Below are positions 10,570 through 22,522 of a stretch of DNA of 63,547 bases, one piece after another. The first letter of the stretch is position 1. Every line of letters starts with the position of its first letter. The notes beneath the pieces were generated by a model, which made no database searches, had not been told where the DNA came from, and saw nothing but the letters and a program-made list of their open reading frames with translations. This DNA is from Gammaproteobacteria bacterium. Lineage in GTDB: Bacteria > Pseudomonadota > Gammaproteobacteria > Pseudomonadales > Azotimanducaceae. A program made the position numbers and the translations under genes. The stretch covers positions 1 to 63,547 of the forward strand of contig JAPOTJ010000061.1 in NCBI GenBank assembly GCA_026709225.1. The letters run 5' to 3'.

Positions 10570-11406
10570 ATGAGCAACTATCTGAAAGACAAGGTCATTA
10601 TCGTCACCGGCGCGGCCAGTGGTTTCGGCAAACTCATCGCGACCAAAGCGGCTGCGCAAGGCGCGAAAGTGGCCTGCGCGGACATCAATGAAACTGGCCT
10701 CGATGAAACGGTGAGCGAAATCGTCAGCGGCGACAGTCAGGCGATCAGCCATGCCGTGGATGTCACGAGTATCGACCACATGCGCACCTTAGCTGCCCGC
10801 GTGATAGATGCCTTTGGCCGAATTGACGTCATGATCAATAACGCTGGCGTCATGCCGCTGGCGTTCTATTCAGACCACGAAGCGGCTATCGAAAAATGGC
10901 ATCGCTGCATCGATATCAACATCAAGGGCGTGTTGAACGGCATTGTCGCCACCTTTGATCAGATGATGTCGCAAGGGCATGGTCACGTCATCAACATCTC
11001 GTCGATCTACAGCAATTATCCGGTCGCGGGCGGCGGCGTCTATCAGGCGACAAAGAGCGCTGTGAACTATCTGTCTGAATCCTTGCGCGTCGAGGCGCGC
11101 GGCAAGATCAAGGTCACAGTTGTCCGACCGACAGCCGTGACTTCAACCGGACTCATGGCTGGCATCGTCAACCCGGCGGCGGCGGTTGGAATCGTCGGAC
11201 ACAACGCCAGCGAATTTATGGAATTTAGCCAGCGGCGCATGGGCGGGACGCTGCGAGAAGAAGAACTTGACCCTGAGAGCGGTGAATACAGTTCGCTCGA
11301 GCCGTCATTTATCGCCGAGGCGGTCATTCATGCGATCAACCAACCCGAAGGCGTGGTCATCGGCGACGTGACTGTTCGCGCGACTGGTGATTACCTTATT
11401 CTGTAA
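10570..11406 (+). CDS. Short-chain dehydrogenase/reductase
   Basis: SDR of 278 residues with TGAASGFG (13-20), the NNAGVMPLAF motif, HVINISSIY, and the YQATK catalytic pair. It sits 11 bases downstream of the thiolase gene and is likely co-transcribed. The pair suggests an acyl-CoA or hydroxy-steroid/fatty-acid oxidation function, but nothing in the sequence fixes the substrate. The last coding bases touch the stop of the convergent antitoxin-like gene. Confidence 0.85.
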   Translation: MSNYLKDKVIIVTGAASGFGKLIATKAAAQGAKVACADINETGLDETVSEIVSGDSQAISHAVDVTSIDHMRTLAARVIDAFGRIDVMINNAGVMPLAFYSDHEAAIEKWHRCIDINIKGVLNGIVATFDQMMSQGHGHVINISSIYSNYPVAGGGVYQATKSAVNYLSESLRVEARGKIKVTVVRPTAVTSTGLMAGIVNPAAAVGIVGHNASEFMEFSQRRMGGTLREEELDPESGEYSSLEPSFIAEAVIHAINQPEGVVIGDVTVRATGDYLIL

Positions 11407-11796
11407 TCAGCAGTATGCACACTCCGCGTCAAGATGGTTTCGCACCGCAGCGATATCAAGCACATTGCCAGTCATGAGGTGGTCGAGCGGCGCTTCGCCA
11501 TTGAAGAGCAAATTGCCATTCGGCGTCACCAACCACCGATCAGCAAGCACAGGGTCGGGCAACAGAATCTGTAGGGACTTGTATATACCAAGGATGTAGC
11601 TCGCTCTCTCGATGACCTCCCGATCTAGTTTGGCCTCTCGAGGCTGGCCTTTCCAGTTGCATAGCGTCCTCTCGTCGCGAAGACCCAAGAGGGTGGTTTG
11701 TTGCGCGCCAGTGAGCTGCCAAAGGCTGAAAATTCTGAAAATTGGCGGTAGCAGTAACGCAGCGAAGTCCGCATCTTGCTCTGCTGAAGTCAACAT
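11407..11796 (-). CDS. MbcA/ParS/Xre-type antitoxin-like protein, orphan
   Basis: A 129-residue protein with an N-terminal helical DNA-binding-like part (LTGAQQTTLLGL, TLCNWK) and a C-terminal toxin-binding domain recognisable by ILLPDPVLADRWLVTPN, LFNGEAPLDHLMTG and the V(R)NHLDA tail. Relatives neutralise RES or similar toxins and are normally encoded next to them. Here the adjacent genes are an SDR (convergent, stops abutting) and isocitrate lyase, so no partner toxin is visible. It may be a solitary regulator or the remnant of a lost module. Confidence 0.75.
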   Translation of the reverse strand: MLTSAEQDADFAALLLPPIFRIFSLWQLTGAQQTTLLGLRDERTLCNWKGQPREAKLDREVIERASYILGIYKSLQILLPDPVLADRWLVTPNGNLLFNGEAPLDHLMTGNVLDIAAVRNHLDAECAYC

Positions 11797-11867
11797 TTTC
11801 GACTGATCTGCGCAACGCCAGCAACACCTGACGGGAGTCTACGCCACCGCCGTGTTCAAGAGTGTCC

Positions 11868-13169
11868 CTAAAACTGCGCTTCCTCAGTAGACCCCGTGAG
11901 CGCCGTCACCGAGGACGAACCGCCTTGCACGACTCGTGCAACTTCATCGAAGTACCCAGTGCCGACCTCCTGCTGGTGGCTGACAAAGGTGTAGCCTTCG
12001 TCGGCGGCTGCGAATTCCTGCTCCTGCAGCGCAACATAGGCGGTCATTTGCTTTTCGACATAGCCCTTGGCGAGGCTGAACATGTTGTACCACATGCTGT
12101 GGATGCCGGCCAAGGTGATGAATTGGAACTTGTAGCCCATGGCAGCAAGTTCCTTTTGGAACTTGGCAATGGTGGCATCGTCGAGATGCGCCTTCCAATT
12201 GAATGAAGGCGAGCAGTTGTAGGAGAGCATCTTGTTCGGATGTTCACGCTTGATGGCTTCGGCGAAGCGCTTGGCTTCGTCGAGGTCGGGCACGGCAGTT
12301 TCGCACCACAGCAAATCGGCGTAGGGCGCATAGGCGAGGCCGCGCGCAATGGCTTGGTCGAGGCCGGCGCGTGTGCGATAGAAGCCTTCCTGGGTTCGCT
12401 CGCCGGTGACGAACGGCGCGTCGTACTCGTCCACATCCGAAGTGACCATATCAGCCGCGTTGGCATCAGTCCGTGCCATCACCAGCGTTGGGACATCGCA
12501 GACATCGGCGGCGAGGCGCGCCGCGATGAGTTTCTGCACGGCTTCCGAAGTTGGCACAAGCACCTTGCCGCCCATGTGTCCGCACTTCTTGACTGATGCG
12601 AGCTGATCTTCAAAGTGCACGCCGGAAGCGCCTGCGGAAATCATGCCTTTCATAAGCTCAAATGCATTGAGCACGCCGCCAAATCCAGCTTCGGCATCGG
12701 CGACGATCGGCACATAGAAGTCGGTGCCGTCATCAACCCCCTTGCTCCATTGAATCTCGTCGGCGCGGCGAAAGGCATTGTTGATGCGGTTGACGACCGA
12801 CGGCACCGAATTGACCGCGTAGAGCGACTGGTCGGGATACATGGTTTCGGAAGTATTGTTGTCCGCGGCCACCTGCCAGCCCGACACATAGATCGCTTTG
12901 ATGCCGGCCTTGACCTGCTGCATCGCCTGGCCGCCAGTGAGCGCGCCGAGCGCGTTGATAAAGTCGTTCTCCTGCAATGACTCCCAGAGCTTGTCGGCCC
13001 CGTGCGCAGCGAGCAGGCTGCGATGCGGAATGGTGCCGCGCAGATTGACGACATCTTCGGCGGAATAGCCACGCTTGACATCGGCCCAACGTGGATTTGT
13101 GCGCCATTCCTTGGCGAGATCGGCGACCTGTTCGGTTCTTGTCTTGCGCGGAATGTAATGAAGTGCCAC
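11868..13169 (-). CDS. aceA: Isocitrate lyase
   Basis: Glyoxylate-shunt enzyme cleaving isocitrate to glyoxylate and succinate. The catalytic signature KKCGHMGGK is present, with [29 protein letters not shown] and [11 protein letters not shown] typical of the family. The 433-residue length equals that of other bacterial class-1 enzymes when the GTG at 13169 is used; a purine-rich AGGGGGG tract lies about eight bases upstream, whereas the more distal start at 13232 would add an atypical leader. Malate synthase is not in the window. Divergent from the next gene with a 166-bp gap. Confidence 0.95.
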   Translation of the reverse strand: MALHYIPRKTRTEQVADLAKEWRTNPRWADVKRGYSAEDVVNLRGTIPHRSLLAAHGADKLWESLQENDFINALGALTGGQAMQQVKAGIKAIYVSGWQVAADNNTSETMYPDQSLYAVNSVPSVVNRINNAFRRADEIQWSKGVDDGTDFYVPIVADAEAGFGGVLNAFELMKGMISAGASGVHFEDQLASVKKCGHMGGKVLVPTSEAVQKLIAARLAADVCDVPTLVMARTDANAADMVTSDVDEYDAPFVTGERTQEGFYRTRAGLDQAIARGLAYAPYADLLWCETAVPDLDEAKRFAEAIKREHPNKMLSYNCSPSFNWKAHLDDATIAKFQKELAAMGYKFQFITLAGIHSMWYNMFSLAKGYVEKQMTAYVALQEQEFAAADEGYTFVSHQQEVGTGYFDEVARVVQGGSSSVTALTGSTEEAQF

Positions 13170-13335
13170 TGGCTTCCCCCCTCTTAGGCAAAGCGGCGCA
13201 TCATGCCGATATGTGGTGCGCCCGTCAAGCATTGGTTGCGTATTCGCGTCTTTCTGTCTTGACTTGCGATTGGAATTTGCTCATGACAGCGCGAGCAGGC
13301 ATGCTGACAGTTTCAGAACAACTGGAACTCATACC

Positions 13336-14331
13336 ATGAATGAACCCATCAAAGCTGTGCAGCTTGGCTGCGGGCCAATCGGCTGCAGCATCGCCAAATT
13401 GGCCGCGTCAAAATCAAGGATCGACATCGTCGGCGCTGTGGATCCGGCTTTTGCGGGAGGCGACTTGGGTGAGCTTCTGGATGACCGAAGTCTAAACGGG
13501 TTGACGATCACAGGCGATGCGCGATCGACGTTGGAGCGAACGCGTCCTGATGTTGTGCTGCAGGCAACGAGTTCATCGCTTGCCCAAGTGTTGCCGCAGC
13601 TCGAGGAAGTGCTTGAGTTTGGCGTCAATGTCGTGTCTACCTGCGAGGAGATGTCATACCCCCATTTCCATCAACCAAAGCTATCGGAAAAGATCGATCG
13701 CCTTGCCGTGCAGCGTGACGCGACCGTGCTTGCGAGCGGCGTGAATCCCGGGTTCCTGATGGATGCTTGGCCGGTCTTTATGACTGGTATCTCTCAGGAT
13801 GTCGATTCGGTTGTCTGTATCCGACGGCAGAACGCGGCGCATCGCCGGCTTCCGTTTCAAAGGAAGATTGGCGCCGGGCTGAGCGTTGATGCGTTTCGAC
13901 AGCGCGTTGAAGATGGCCAGATACGGCATGTCGGGCTGCCCGAGTCGGTGGCGATGATCGCCGCGGGCCTTGGCCTGCAGCTCGATGATGTCCACGAGAC
14001 GATTGAACCAGTCGTCGCCAAAACAGATGTGCGCAGCGAAGCGCTGTCGGTGGCGGCGGGGCAGGTGGCTGGCGTCAAGCAAGTGGCGAACGGCGTGATC
14101 GACGGCGCCGCAGTGATACGGCTCGAATTCAGTGCCTACATTGGCGCGGACGATCCCCAGGACGCTGTCCACATCAAGGGATCGCCCGACTTGGACGTGG
14201 TGATACCGGGCGGTGTGCACGGGGATTTGGCGACGGCATCCGCGATTGTCAATGCGGTGCCCCGAGTCGTGAGTGCGCCGCCGGGTCTGAAGACAATGAT
14301 CGACATCCCGCCGATGGCGGCGTTTCAGTGA
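13336..14331 (+). CDS. 2,4-diaminopentanoate dehydrogenase-like oxidoreductase
   Basis: NAD(P)-binding protein of 331 residues. The N-terminal Rossmann motif is VQLGCGPIGCSIAK, followed by VDPAFAGGDLGELL, DVVLQATSS, VVSTCEEMSYP and VLASGVNPGFLMD, a pattern shared with dihydrodipicolinate-reductase-like enzymes of the 2,4-diaminopentanoate dehydrogenase family. The physiological substrate is unknown. ATG 13336 was chosen because the Rossmann strand starts six residues later. Divergent from aceA; its end overlaps the convergent DUF192 gene by seven bases. Confidence 0.75.
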   Translation: MNEPIKAVQLGCGPIGCSIAKLAASKSRIDIVGAVDPAFAGGDLGELLDDRSLNGLTITGDARSTLERTRPDVVLQATSSSLAQVLPQLEEVLEFGVNVVSTCEEMSYPHFHQPKLSEKIDRLAVQRDATVLASGVNPGFLMDAWPVFMTGISQDVDSVVCIRRQNAAHRRLPFQRKIGAGLSVDAFRQRVEDGQIRHVGLPESVAMIAAGLGLQLDDVHETIEPVVAKTDVRSEALSVAAGQVAGVKQVANGVIDGAAVIRLEFSAYIGADDPQDAVHIKGSPDLDVVIPGGVHGDLATASAIVNAVPRVVSAPPGLKTMIDIPPMAAFQ

Positions 14332-14840
14332 CTTGCAGCGGACACTGCCTCGCAGTTTCGGTCGCCAAACATAGCGTGGACGATGTGATCCCCAACCCCG
14401 ATGCCCAGCCGTGCGCTGGTGCCGGCGCGGACTTCGAGCACCGCACGCGCTGGTCGGCCGGACGGGATACGTTTGAGTGAGTAGGGTTCGGTGTCCTTGG
14501 CGATGCGCACTATGCGCCCATCATCGCCAATGAACAGCATGTCGAGCGAGAGCGGCGTGTTCTTCATCCACATGATGATGGGTTGTTCCCGTTCGAAGTC
14601 GAACAGCATGCCTGCGTCCTCGGCGAGTGTGGTCCTGTGCATGAGCCCTGTGCGTCGCTGTTCATCACTGCGAGCAATTTCAACTTGAAATTGATGCACG
14701 TCCCCTTGCAAGGTATGTACGCACAGCGGCTCACGTGGCTCGCCTGCGCACGCGCCGCAAGCAAGCAGGGGAAAAAGTGAGATGAGGATGAATCGAAACA
14801 CGAGCCGGTACGCAAGAGGTTGCGGCTCAGTGGAACGCAT
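14325..14840 (-). CDS. DUF192 protein, predicted lipoprotein
   Basis: A 171-residue envelope protein: hydrophobic leader RLVFRFILISLFPLLAC containing a lipobox-like LLAC, then the DUF192 core with RRTGLMHR, GMLFDFEREQPIIMWMKNTP, LDMLFIGDDGRIVRI and RAVLEVRAGTSARLGIGVGD. Function of the family is unknown. Start 14840 (MRSTEP) was picked for a compact signal sequence; starts at 14858 or GTG 14867 would lengthen it, the latter overlapping the upstream pseudogene stop. Follows the broken DUF4143 ATPase gene in the same direction. Confidence 0.8.
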   Translation of the reverse strand: MRSTEPQPLAYRLVFRFILISLFPLLACGACAGEPREPLCVHTLQGDVHQFQVEIARSDEQRRTGLMHRTTLAEDAGMLFDFEREQPIIMWMKNTPLSLDMLFIGDDGRIVRIAKDTEPYSLKRIPSGRPARAVLEVRAGTSARLGIGVGDHIVHAMFGDRNCEAVSAASH

Positions 14841-14863
14841 GATGCCGATAGCAACCATGAGGC

Positions 14864-16147
14864 TCACTGCTGCACAGCTGAACCGTTGCCGAAGATGCTG
14901 ATCGGCAGGGCAAGAAACCTGTGCTGACCGAAGCGGAACTGCAAGACCTTGTCTCCGGTATAAATGATAACGCCGCGATCAAAGTCGTCACCAAGCAACT
15001 CTGCGAGTCGCGACAGGTGCCTGAAATCGTCCGCTCGCAGCGTTGACGAAGCTTTCACCTCGATGCCGATGATTTTCGTTCCGCTGTGCTCAAGCACGAG
15101 GTTAACTTCGCGCTGATTGGTGTCCCTGAAATGAAACAGATCGCAGGGTCGCGAGGCGTGAGTCGCGTGCTTGATGAGTTCTGAGTACACGAGACTTTCA
15201 AGCAGCGCGCCGTAGTGACCGCTGCGCAACAGTTGATCTGGCGAATTGACTCGCAGCAGATGACACGCGAGTCCGGTATCGACAAGATGCAGCTTCGGCA
15301 TGCCGGTGGCAATGCGCTTTCCCCGATTCTTCCGATATGCGGGCACGCGCTTGACGATGTAGAGCCATTCGAGAACGTTGATATAGCGCCTCGCGAGTCG
15401 GTCATCGATTTGCAAGTTCCTCGCAAGTGTGGCGTACTTAAGAAGGCCGGATGAGAGTCCTGCAAGGTAGGAGCTAAGCGCGCGCAGTTTCGAGTAGTAG
15501 TCTCCGCGCGCCGAATGAAGGCTCTCGAAATCCTTGAACAGGCGCCCTTCGAGATAGGATTGAAACCAGATGCCCCGCGCTCGCATGCTCATTTGCTGCG
15601 TTTCTGGATAGCCACCGACAAGAATCCTCTGCGCGATCGTCTCTCGGCTCCAAGACGGCTCGGCAGCAGTGCGGAAGTCACCCGCGATTAGGCAGTCCAC
15701 GAGATTTCGCCGCGAAGATGAGATCTCTGCGATGGAGAGAGGATAGAGCTCCAAGCGAGCCATATGGCCCGGCAGCGCCTCTTGCGTCCTGGCCGAGCGG
15801 AAAATATCGGCGGAACCGGTCAACAGGAACCGTCCCTTTTCGCCCATCTTCAAGTTGTCCGATGCTTGCTTGATGGCGGGTATGAGTTCAGGCACGTATT
15901 GAAATTCATCCAATATGATCGGCTGTCCTTTTGTGGAGTGAATGAATCCGTGCGGATCGTTACGAACCGCGCTCAACAGTGCTTGATCATCAAGGCTGAA
16001 ATAGCGCAGGTCAAGTTGCTGTCCTATTTACCGGGCAAGCGTGGTCTTGCCGGACTGTCGCGGCCCGCTCAGATAGACGATGCGGAATGCCTGCATGAGC
16101 TCTGCAACGACCGGCTCGAGGTGGCGACTATACGATTGTGCCTGCAT
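14864..16147 (-). pseudogene. DUF4143-type ATPase broken by a nonsense codon
   Basis: Reading the minus strand from ATG 16147 gives an N-terminal segment with an intact Walker A (SGPRQSGKTTLAR), followed at once by TAA (16028-16030). The same frame then continues IGQQLDLRYFSLDDQALL and runs ~370 residues to 14864 with the Walker B region PIILDEFQYVPEL, TGSADIF, and a C-terminal REVNLVLE...GIEVKAS patch typical of DUF4143. One base change therefore separates this from a complete ~427-residue gene. Re-initiation at a downstream TTG would yield a protein lacking Walker A. A tandem-repeat block (16178-16243) precedes it. Confidence 0.85.
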
Positions 16148-16177
16148 ATGGCGACGGATGAATAGTCCGCAATGTGT

Positions 16178-16243
16178 TTATAGCGAATTATAAAGGCACT
16201 TATGGCGAGCAATAAAGGTTCTTATAGCGAGTTTTCAAGCTTT
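16178..16243. repeat. Three tandem 22-bp operator-like repeats
   Basis: Three head-to-tail units of exactly 22 bp start at 16178, 16200 and 16222. All share TTAT(A/G)GCGA; the first two also share ATAAAGG, and the third is diverged at its end. Unit 1 contains the dyad TTATA-N6-TATAA. The 22-bp period is two helical turns, suiting cooperative binding on one DNA face. The block lies 31-96 bp upstream of the broken ATPase start and is probably its control region. Confidence 0.7.
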
Positions 16244-16316
16244 AAGCAGTTCCGGCTGACTGTGCCTTTGCAACTACGGTCCATTGTATACTCGCCTGCC
16301 TGTCGGAATTCCAACC

Positions 16317-16457
16317 GTGTCCTCCCCCGAATACAACCCGAGCCCACCGTGCGGCGAGGTGCGAGTGGTCGCCGAAAAGATCGCCAAGCATGGAAGCCGC
16401 ATTGAGGAGGTCCCGCTGTATCAGGTTGAATCGATTGATGAGCTTCGGGAGGCGTAG
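16317..16457 (+). CDS. Possible small protein, 46 residues
   Basis: A GTG-started frame ending at TAG 16455-16457 encodes a charged peptide containing GEVRVVAEKIAKHGSR and VPLYQVESIDELREA, which looks more protein-like than the flanking DNA. No strong Shine-Dalgarno sequence is visible and no family is recognised. It could be a remnant of a longer gene. Nothing else is seen in the 300 bases between the repeat block and the DUF433 gene. Confidence 0.3.
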   Translation: MSSPEYNPSPPCGEVRVVAEKIAKHGSRIEEVPLYQVESIDELREA

Positions 16458-16552
16458 AGCTTCAGAATTGCGACCGTCAGACTCACGAGTCCGTTTGCCC
16501 TGCGCAGTGGATTCGTCGAGTAGACTGTAGGTGTCCGCTCAGGAGTTTGGAT

Positions 16553-16801
16553 ATGGGACAAGTTACGCTTCTTAACAGGATTACGGCTCGACCAGACGTG
16601 TTTGGCGGTAAGCCGATTATTCGTGATATGCGCATATCAGTTGAGTTGATTCTAAGTTTGTTATCGCAAGGTTTGTCGCAAGAAGAGATACTTAATGACT
16701 ACCCTGATTTGGAGGCCGATGATATACGGGCCTGCACAGCCTACGCGCATGCAGTCATTTCGAGTGACAGCCTGTCTGCTGTTGCGATTAGTGGGCTATG
16801 A
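16553..16801 (+). CDS. DUF433 antitoxin-like protein
   Basis: An 82-residue DUF433 protein: ITARPDVFGGKPIIRDMRI, VELILSLLSQGLSQEEIL and NDYPDLEADDIRACTAYA follow the family pattern of a short strand pair and a DNA-binding-like helical motif. Such proteins are usually paired with a DUF5615 PIN-like protein, as here. The ATG at 16553 is preceded by AGGAG seven bases upstream, which decides the start over TTG 16547. Its stop overlaps the toxin gene start (ATGA), implying coupled translation. Confidence 0.88.
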   Translation: MGQVTLLNRITARPDVFGGKPIIRDMRISVELILSLLSQGLSQEEILNDYPDLEADDIRACTAYAHAVISSDSLSAVAISGL

Positions 16802-17157
16802 AATTTCTTGTGGATCGATGTGCTGGGAAGCATCTTTCAGTGTGGTTGCGTCAGAATGGATTCGATGTATTGGACGCCAAGGAAATCGGCGTGGACCCGG
16901 GCGACGCAGCCATACTTGAGCGGGCCGCAGACGAAGATCGAGTGTTGGTCACGATTGATACGGATTTTGGTGAACTTGTTTTCTTGAGGGAGATGCGACA
17001 TGCGGGACTAGTCCGGCTTCCAGATGTGCCTGCAGAGCGCCGCATTAGCTTGATGGCTCAACTCATAGAGCGGTTTCCGGAGGCGCTCGAACAGGGCGGG
17101 ATAATCACGGTTCGCGGGTCTAGAATCCGGGTATCTAGATTTCCAGCATCGCACTAG
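16798..17157 (+). CDS. DUF5615 PIN-like toxin
   Basis: A 119-residue Mut7-C/PIN-like protein. Its acidic residues fit a PIN-type metal site: KFLVDRCAG (Asp6), DVLDAKEIGVDPGDAAIL, and LVTIDTDFGEL. It is translationally coupled to the DUF433 gene upstream. Members are predicted RNases in a VapBC-like toxin-antitoxin arrangement. It ends 46 bases before the 3' end of the oppositely oriented tRNA-Leu gene. Confidence 0.85.
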   Translation: MKFLVDRCAGKHLSVWLRQNGFDVLDAKEIGVDPGDAAILERAADEDRVLVTIDTDFGELVFLREMRHAGLVRLPDVPAERRISLMAQLIERFPEALEQGGIITVRGSRIRVSRFPASH

Positions 17158-17203
17158 CCCATCCTCAGAGAGCGATGCTGCTTCGATGTTGTCGAAAGCT
17201 ATT

Positions 17204-17289
17204 GGTGCCTGGGGAGAGACTCGAACTCTCACTCGGTTGCCCGAACCAGATTTTGAGTCTGGCGCGTCTGCCAATTTCGCCACCCAGGC
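17204..17289 (-). tRNA. tRNA-Leu(CAA)
   Basis: The minus strand folds as a class II tRNA. The acceptor stem is GCCTGGG/CCCAGGC with A73 and an encoded CCA (complement of 17204-17206). The D-loop region is GGCGAAATTGGCAGACGC. The anticodon stem CCAGA/TCTGG closes loop CTCAAAA, giving anticodon CAA. A variable arm follows, then the T-loop GTTCGAGTC. It reads UUG leucine codons and sits 21 bases upstream of, and divergent from, queA. Confidence 0.96.
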
Positions 17290-17310
17290 AGGTTCTATAA
17301 GGCTACCACG

Positions 17311-20358
<3,048 letters not shown>

Positions 20359-20373
<15 letters not shown>

Positions 20374-20619
20374 TTAAGTCTGCAAAGCTCAGAGGCCATC
20401 AGGCGTGTGCTGGCAAGGAGTGACGAAGAAGCGTGGCAGGCCCCACGTGATGAGGAATGACGCAGCCAGCGCACGCCTGAGGGCCTCCCGAAGGGCGCTT
20501 CACGTGGTTGTGGAGGGGATTTCGTTGATTTTTTCGGTCACGATAGTGTAAGCGAGTCGATTTCGATGTGCCAGTAAGTGAAGCGCTGAGCGAAGTAGAC
20601 TTGATCAGACCTTCCTTAA
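20359..20619. mobile_element. Miniature inverted-repeat element (~261 bp, no transposase)
   Basis: Bounded by near-perfect terminal inverted repeats of 23 bp (20359-20381 and the complement of 20597-20619; outer part TTAAGGAAGGTCTGAT), with one mismatch. The ends could instead be read as GGAAGGTCTGA repeats flanked by TTAA on both sides, a possible target duplication. No open frame of note lies inside. A second, truncated copy in opposite orientation forms the left edge of the window. GGAAGGTCTGA-like ends remind me of IS5-type elements, from memory only. It provides the rluC stop codon. Confidence 0.85.
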
Positions 20620-20724
20620 GGCAAGTTCATCAAGAGGGAAACTCTCCCGGATGAGGGTATTGGAGATACGCCGGCTATCTCAGCTTTTGATCGACCGCGC
20701 TGCACGGCGCTTCCTTGAAGGCGG

Positions 20725-21624
20725 TCACATGCCCGTCGCTTGCTCAAGGGCTTTCTCGGCAGCCGCATTCACACGTTCATTGAGCTGTATCTCGATGGTA
20801 ATAGCAACTTCTCTGTGGCACCTGTGTTCAATCAAAGCTTTTTTGAAACGTGCTCCGAAATGTTCATCCGACTCAAAGCGTCGCGCTATGCGATACACGA
20901 TGGTTCTAAACGCATCTGAATCCTCCTCTCGGCGCGTATCCGTTGTTCTGAAACCGCCTCGGGACAAAATACCAAGCGCATTTGCGAACTCTTGTCTGTT
21001 GTCATCGTCCGACTCGTGGGCACGATTGGTCGCATGCGCCATAAACCACGTGTAGGCAACGTCTACATCGCCATTTGCGAGTGTGCTGATCGTTTCACTT
21101 GGTGTATGAATCAGCGGATGATTCCAACCCTTCTGTAAAAGCCATCTATTGCAAGCGTCGTGCTCAATTGTCTGAAGATTGTTCGAACTCAATAGATCGA
21201 CATTGAAGTGCACAGCTTGTGCAATGATCAAAGGGTCGCCTTCAAGAGGGTCACGCGCGAGGCCAGACTTGAAAACCTCTTCTGGTATCGATTCGGCGAT
21301 GCGGTGCCAGCCCGAAATACTTTGAGAATCTGGCAGTAGCGCGAACACATTGTCGCTATTGATGAGGTCTGAATACCAAGACAACGCGGCGGCTTCTATT
21401 GCGCTGTTCACTTCGGTGCTTTCGAGGAAAGTGCCTTTCTGCTTTTTCTCTTTCCGTTGCCACCGCCCAATCTCGCTTCTCGCAATGCCTTGTCGATCAA
21501 ACATTGCTCGGTGAACTTCAGGGAGCACGAAAATCCGCATTCCTGTCTCAAGTGCGATGCCGTGCAGCAGGCGTCGCGCCGTTGGATAGCGTAGGAGGTT
21601 TGTGTCAAGCGCGAAACCCTGCAT
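20725..21624 (-). CDS. PIN-like domain protein
   Basis: A 299-residue protein beginning QGFALDTNLLRYPTARRLL, with the Asp-Thr-Asn that opens PIN nuclease domains, and continuing to DPLEGDPLIIAQAVHFNVDLLSSNNLQTI, which resembles the second acidic cluster and final strand of the fold. The rest (about residues 180-299) is a helical region of unknown role. ATG 21624 is preferred; TTG 21654 would overlap the small upstream gene. That gene ends 19 bases upstream on the same strand, so the two form a likely operon with a toxin-antitoxin-like layout. Confidence 0.6.
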   Translation of the reverse strand: MQGFALDTNLLRYPTARRLLHGIALETGMRIFVLPEVHRAMFDRQGIARSEIGRWQRKEKKQKGTFLESTEVNSAIEAAALSWYSDLINSDNVFALLPDSQSISGWHRIAESIPEEVFKSGLARDPLEGDPLIIAQAVHFNVDLLSSNNLQTIEHDACNRWLLQKGWNHPLIHTPSETISTLANGDVDVAYTWFMAHATNRAHESDDDNRQEFANALGILSRGGFRTTDTRREEDSDAFRTIVYRIARRFESDEHFGARFKKALIEHRCHREVAITIEIQLNERVNAAAEKALEQATGM

Positions 21625-21643
21625 TCGCCTGCCTAACGGGCGA

Positions 21644-21907
21644 TCACCGCTCAATATCCAGATCGCTTTGCTCGGCGAGGAAGCTTGCGGGAAGTTCTAG
21701 CGTGAGCCTGCTTTCAAACTCGTCAATGTCTATATGTCCTTCGCGCCAATCCTTGCCTCGGGCGACCGCTTCCTGATATAGCGTTTTTTTGGGGGCGATG
21801 ATTTCCCCTGTCTCTTCATTCACTTCATAGTGACGATCAATATATGCGGCGCGTTCTTCGGGCGTCATCAGCACCCTTCGCCAATCTGTGTGCTTCTCGC
21901 TCGACAT
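21644..21907 (-). CDS. Small partner of the PIN-like gene, possible antitoxin
   Basis: An 87-residue acidic protein (from MSSEKHTDWRRVLM) with TPEERAAYIDRHYEVNEETG, KKTLYQEAVARGKDW and IDIDEFESRLTLELP. No family is recognised. Its place directly before a PIN-like gene, small size and charge suggest an antitoxin. ATG 21907 was chosen because a TATAAT box lies just upstream (minus strand, around 21943-21948); the ATG at 21940 would overlap that box. Both starts remain possible. Confidence 0.55.
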   Translation of the reverse strand: MSSEKHTDWRRVLMTPEERAAYIDRHYEVNEETGEIIAPKKTLYQEAVARGKDWREGHIDIDEFESRLTLELPASFLAEQSDLDIER

Positions 21908-22049
21908 GCCATGATACGTTTGTGTGGGCGATGGGCTCATTATAGTCGGGTAGGGCGCAACCGCCTTGTCAAGCAACCGTAGCATCGGTGCAGTGCGACA
22001 AGGCTTTTTAGTTCACATGGACATGGCGGGAGCACATCGAGATAGGAGC

Positions 22050-22522
22050 TCACGGCAGGTGCAGAACCCTTCTCACTCTGTCGATTCCCTTCTCATTGAG
22101 CGCTCTGTACTCCTTTGAGTTTCGGGGAATGTGAACGCCGTTGGTGGCTATCCAAACATACCGGTTCGTGGCGTCGGCTATTTCCGTCATCCTTTGGAGT
22201 TCATTCGCATCTGATCTCATCCAACCTTGTAACCAGTCAAGCTTTTGAGGACCGATCGCCCTTCGTAAGTGGTCGCAGGATGTACTTCAACCCAAATCGC
22301 ACACTCAGCACGACCTTCGGCCTGATAGCCCAAGCCATAGTCCCATCGCGGCTGGCTTGCGTACGCTGGAATTTTTGATAATGTCGCGTCAAGATTGATG
22401 CTGCCTGTAATTCTCCGAGGCTCTACGCAATTGACGAGCCGGCGATGTTTTCTTTCCAGCGCCTTCTTTCCTGACGCATACGAGGCGCTGCATCGTGCTG
22501 TGAACGGCGGACTTGTCCGCAA
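22050..22522 (-). pseudogene. Frameshifted hypothetical gene, partner of a decayed ATPase
   Basis: One frame reads RRLVNCVEPRRITGSINLD, PAYASQPRWDYGLGYQ and CAIWVEVHPATTYEG up to VLK. A second frame then carries on coherently with LDWLQGWMRSDANELQRMTE, YVWIATNGVHIP and VRRVLHLP before TGA (22050-22052). Adding one A to the AAAA run near 22240 joins the two parts, so a single-base loss in a homopolymer broke the gene, unless this is a sequencing error. No named family is recognised. It overlaps the truncated ATPase frame upstream. Confidence 0.6.

Noticed and set aside
16178-16243. CRISPR array
   Set aside because: The 22-bp units are directly adjacent without unique spacers, only three in number, and no cas genes occur in the window.
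17204-17289. tRNA-Leu as attachment site of an integrated island
   Set aside because: No integrase gene and no second copy of the tRNA 3' end were noticed in the window; the island proper begins after rluC, not at the tRNA.
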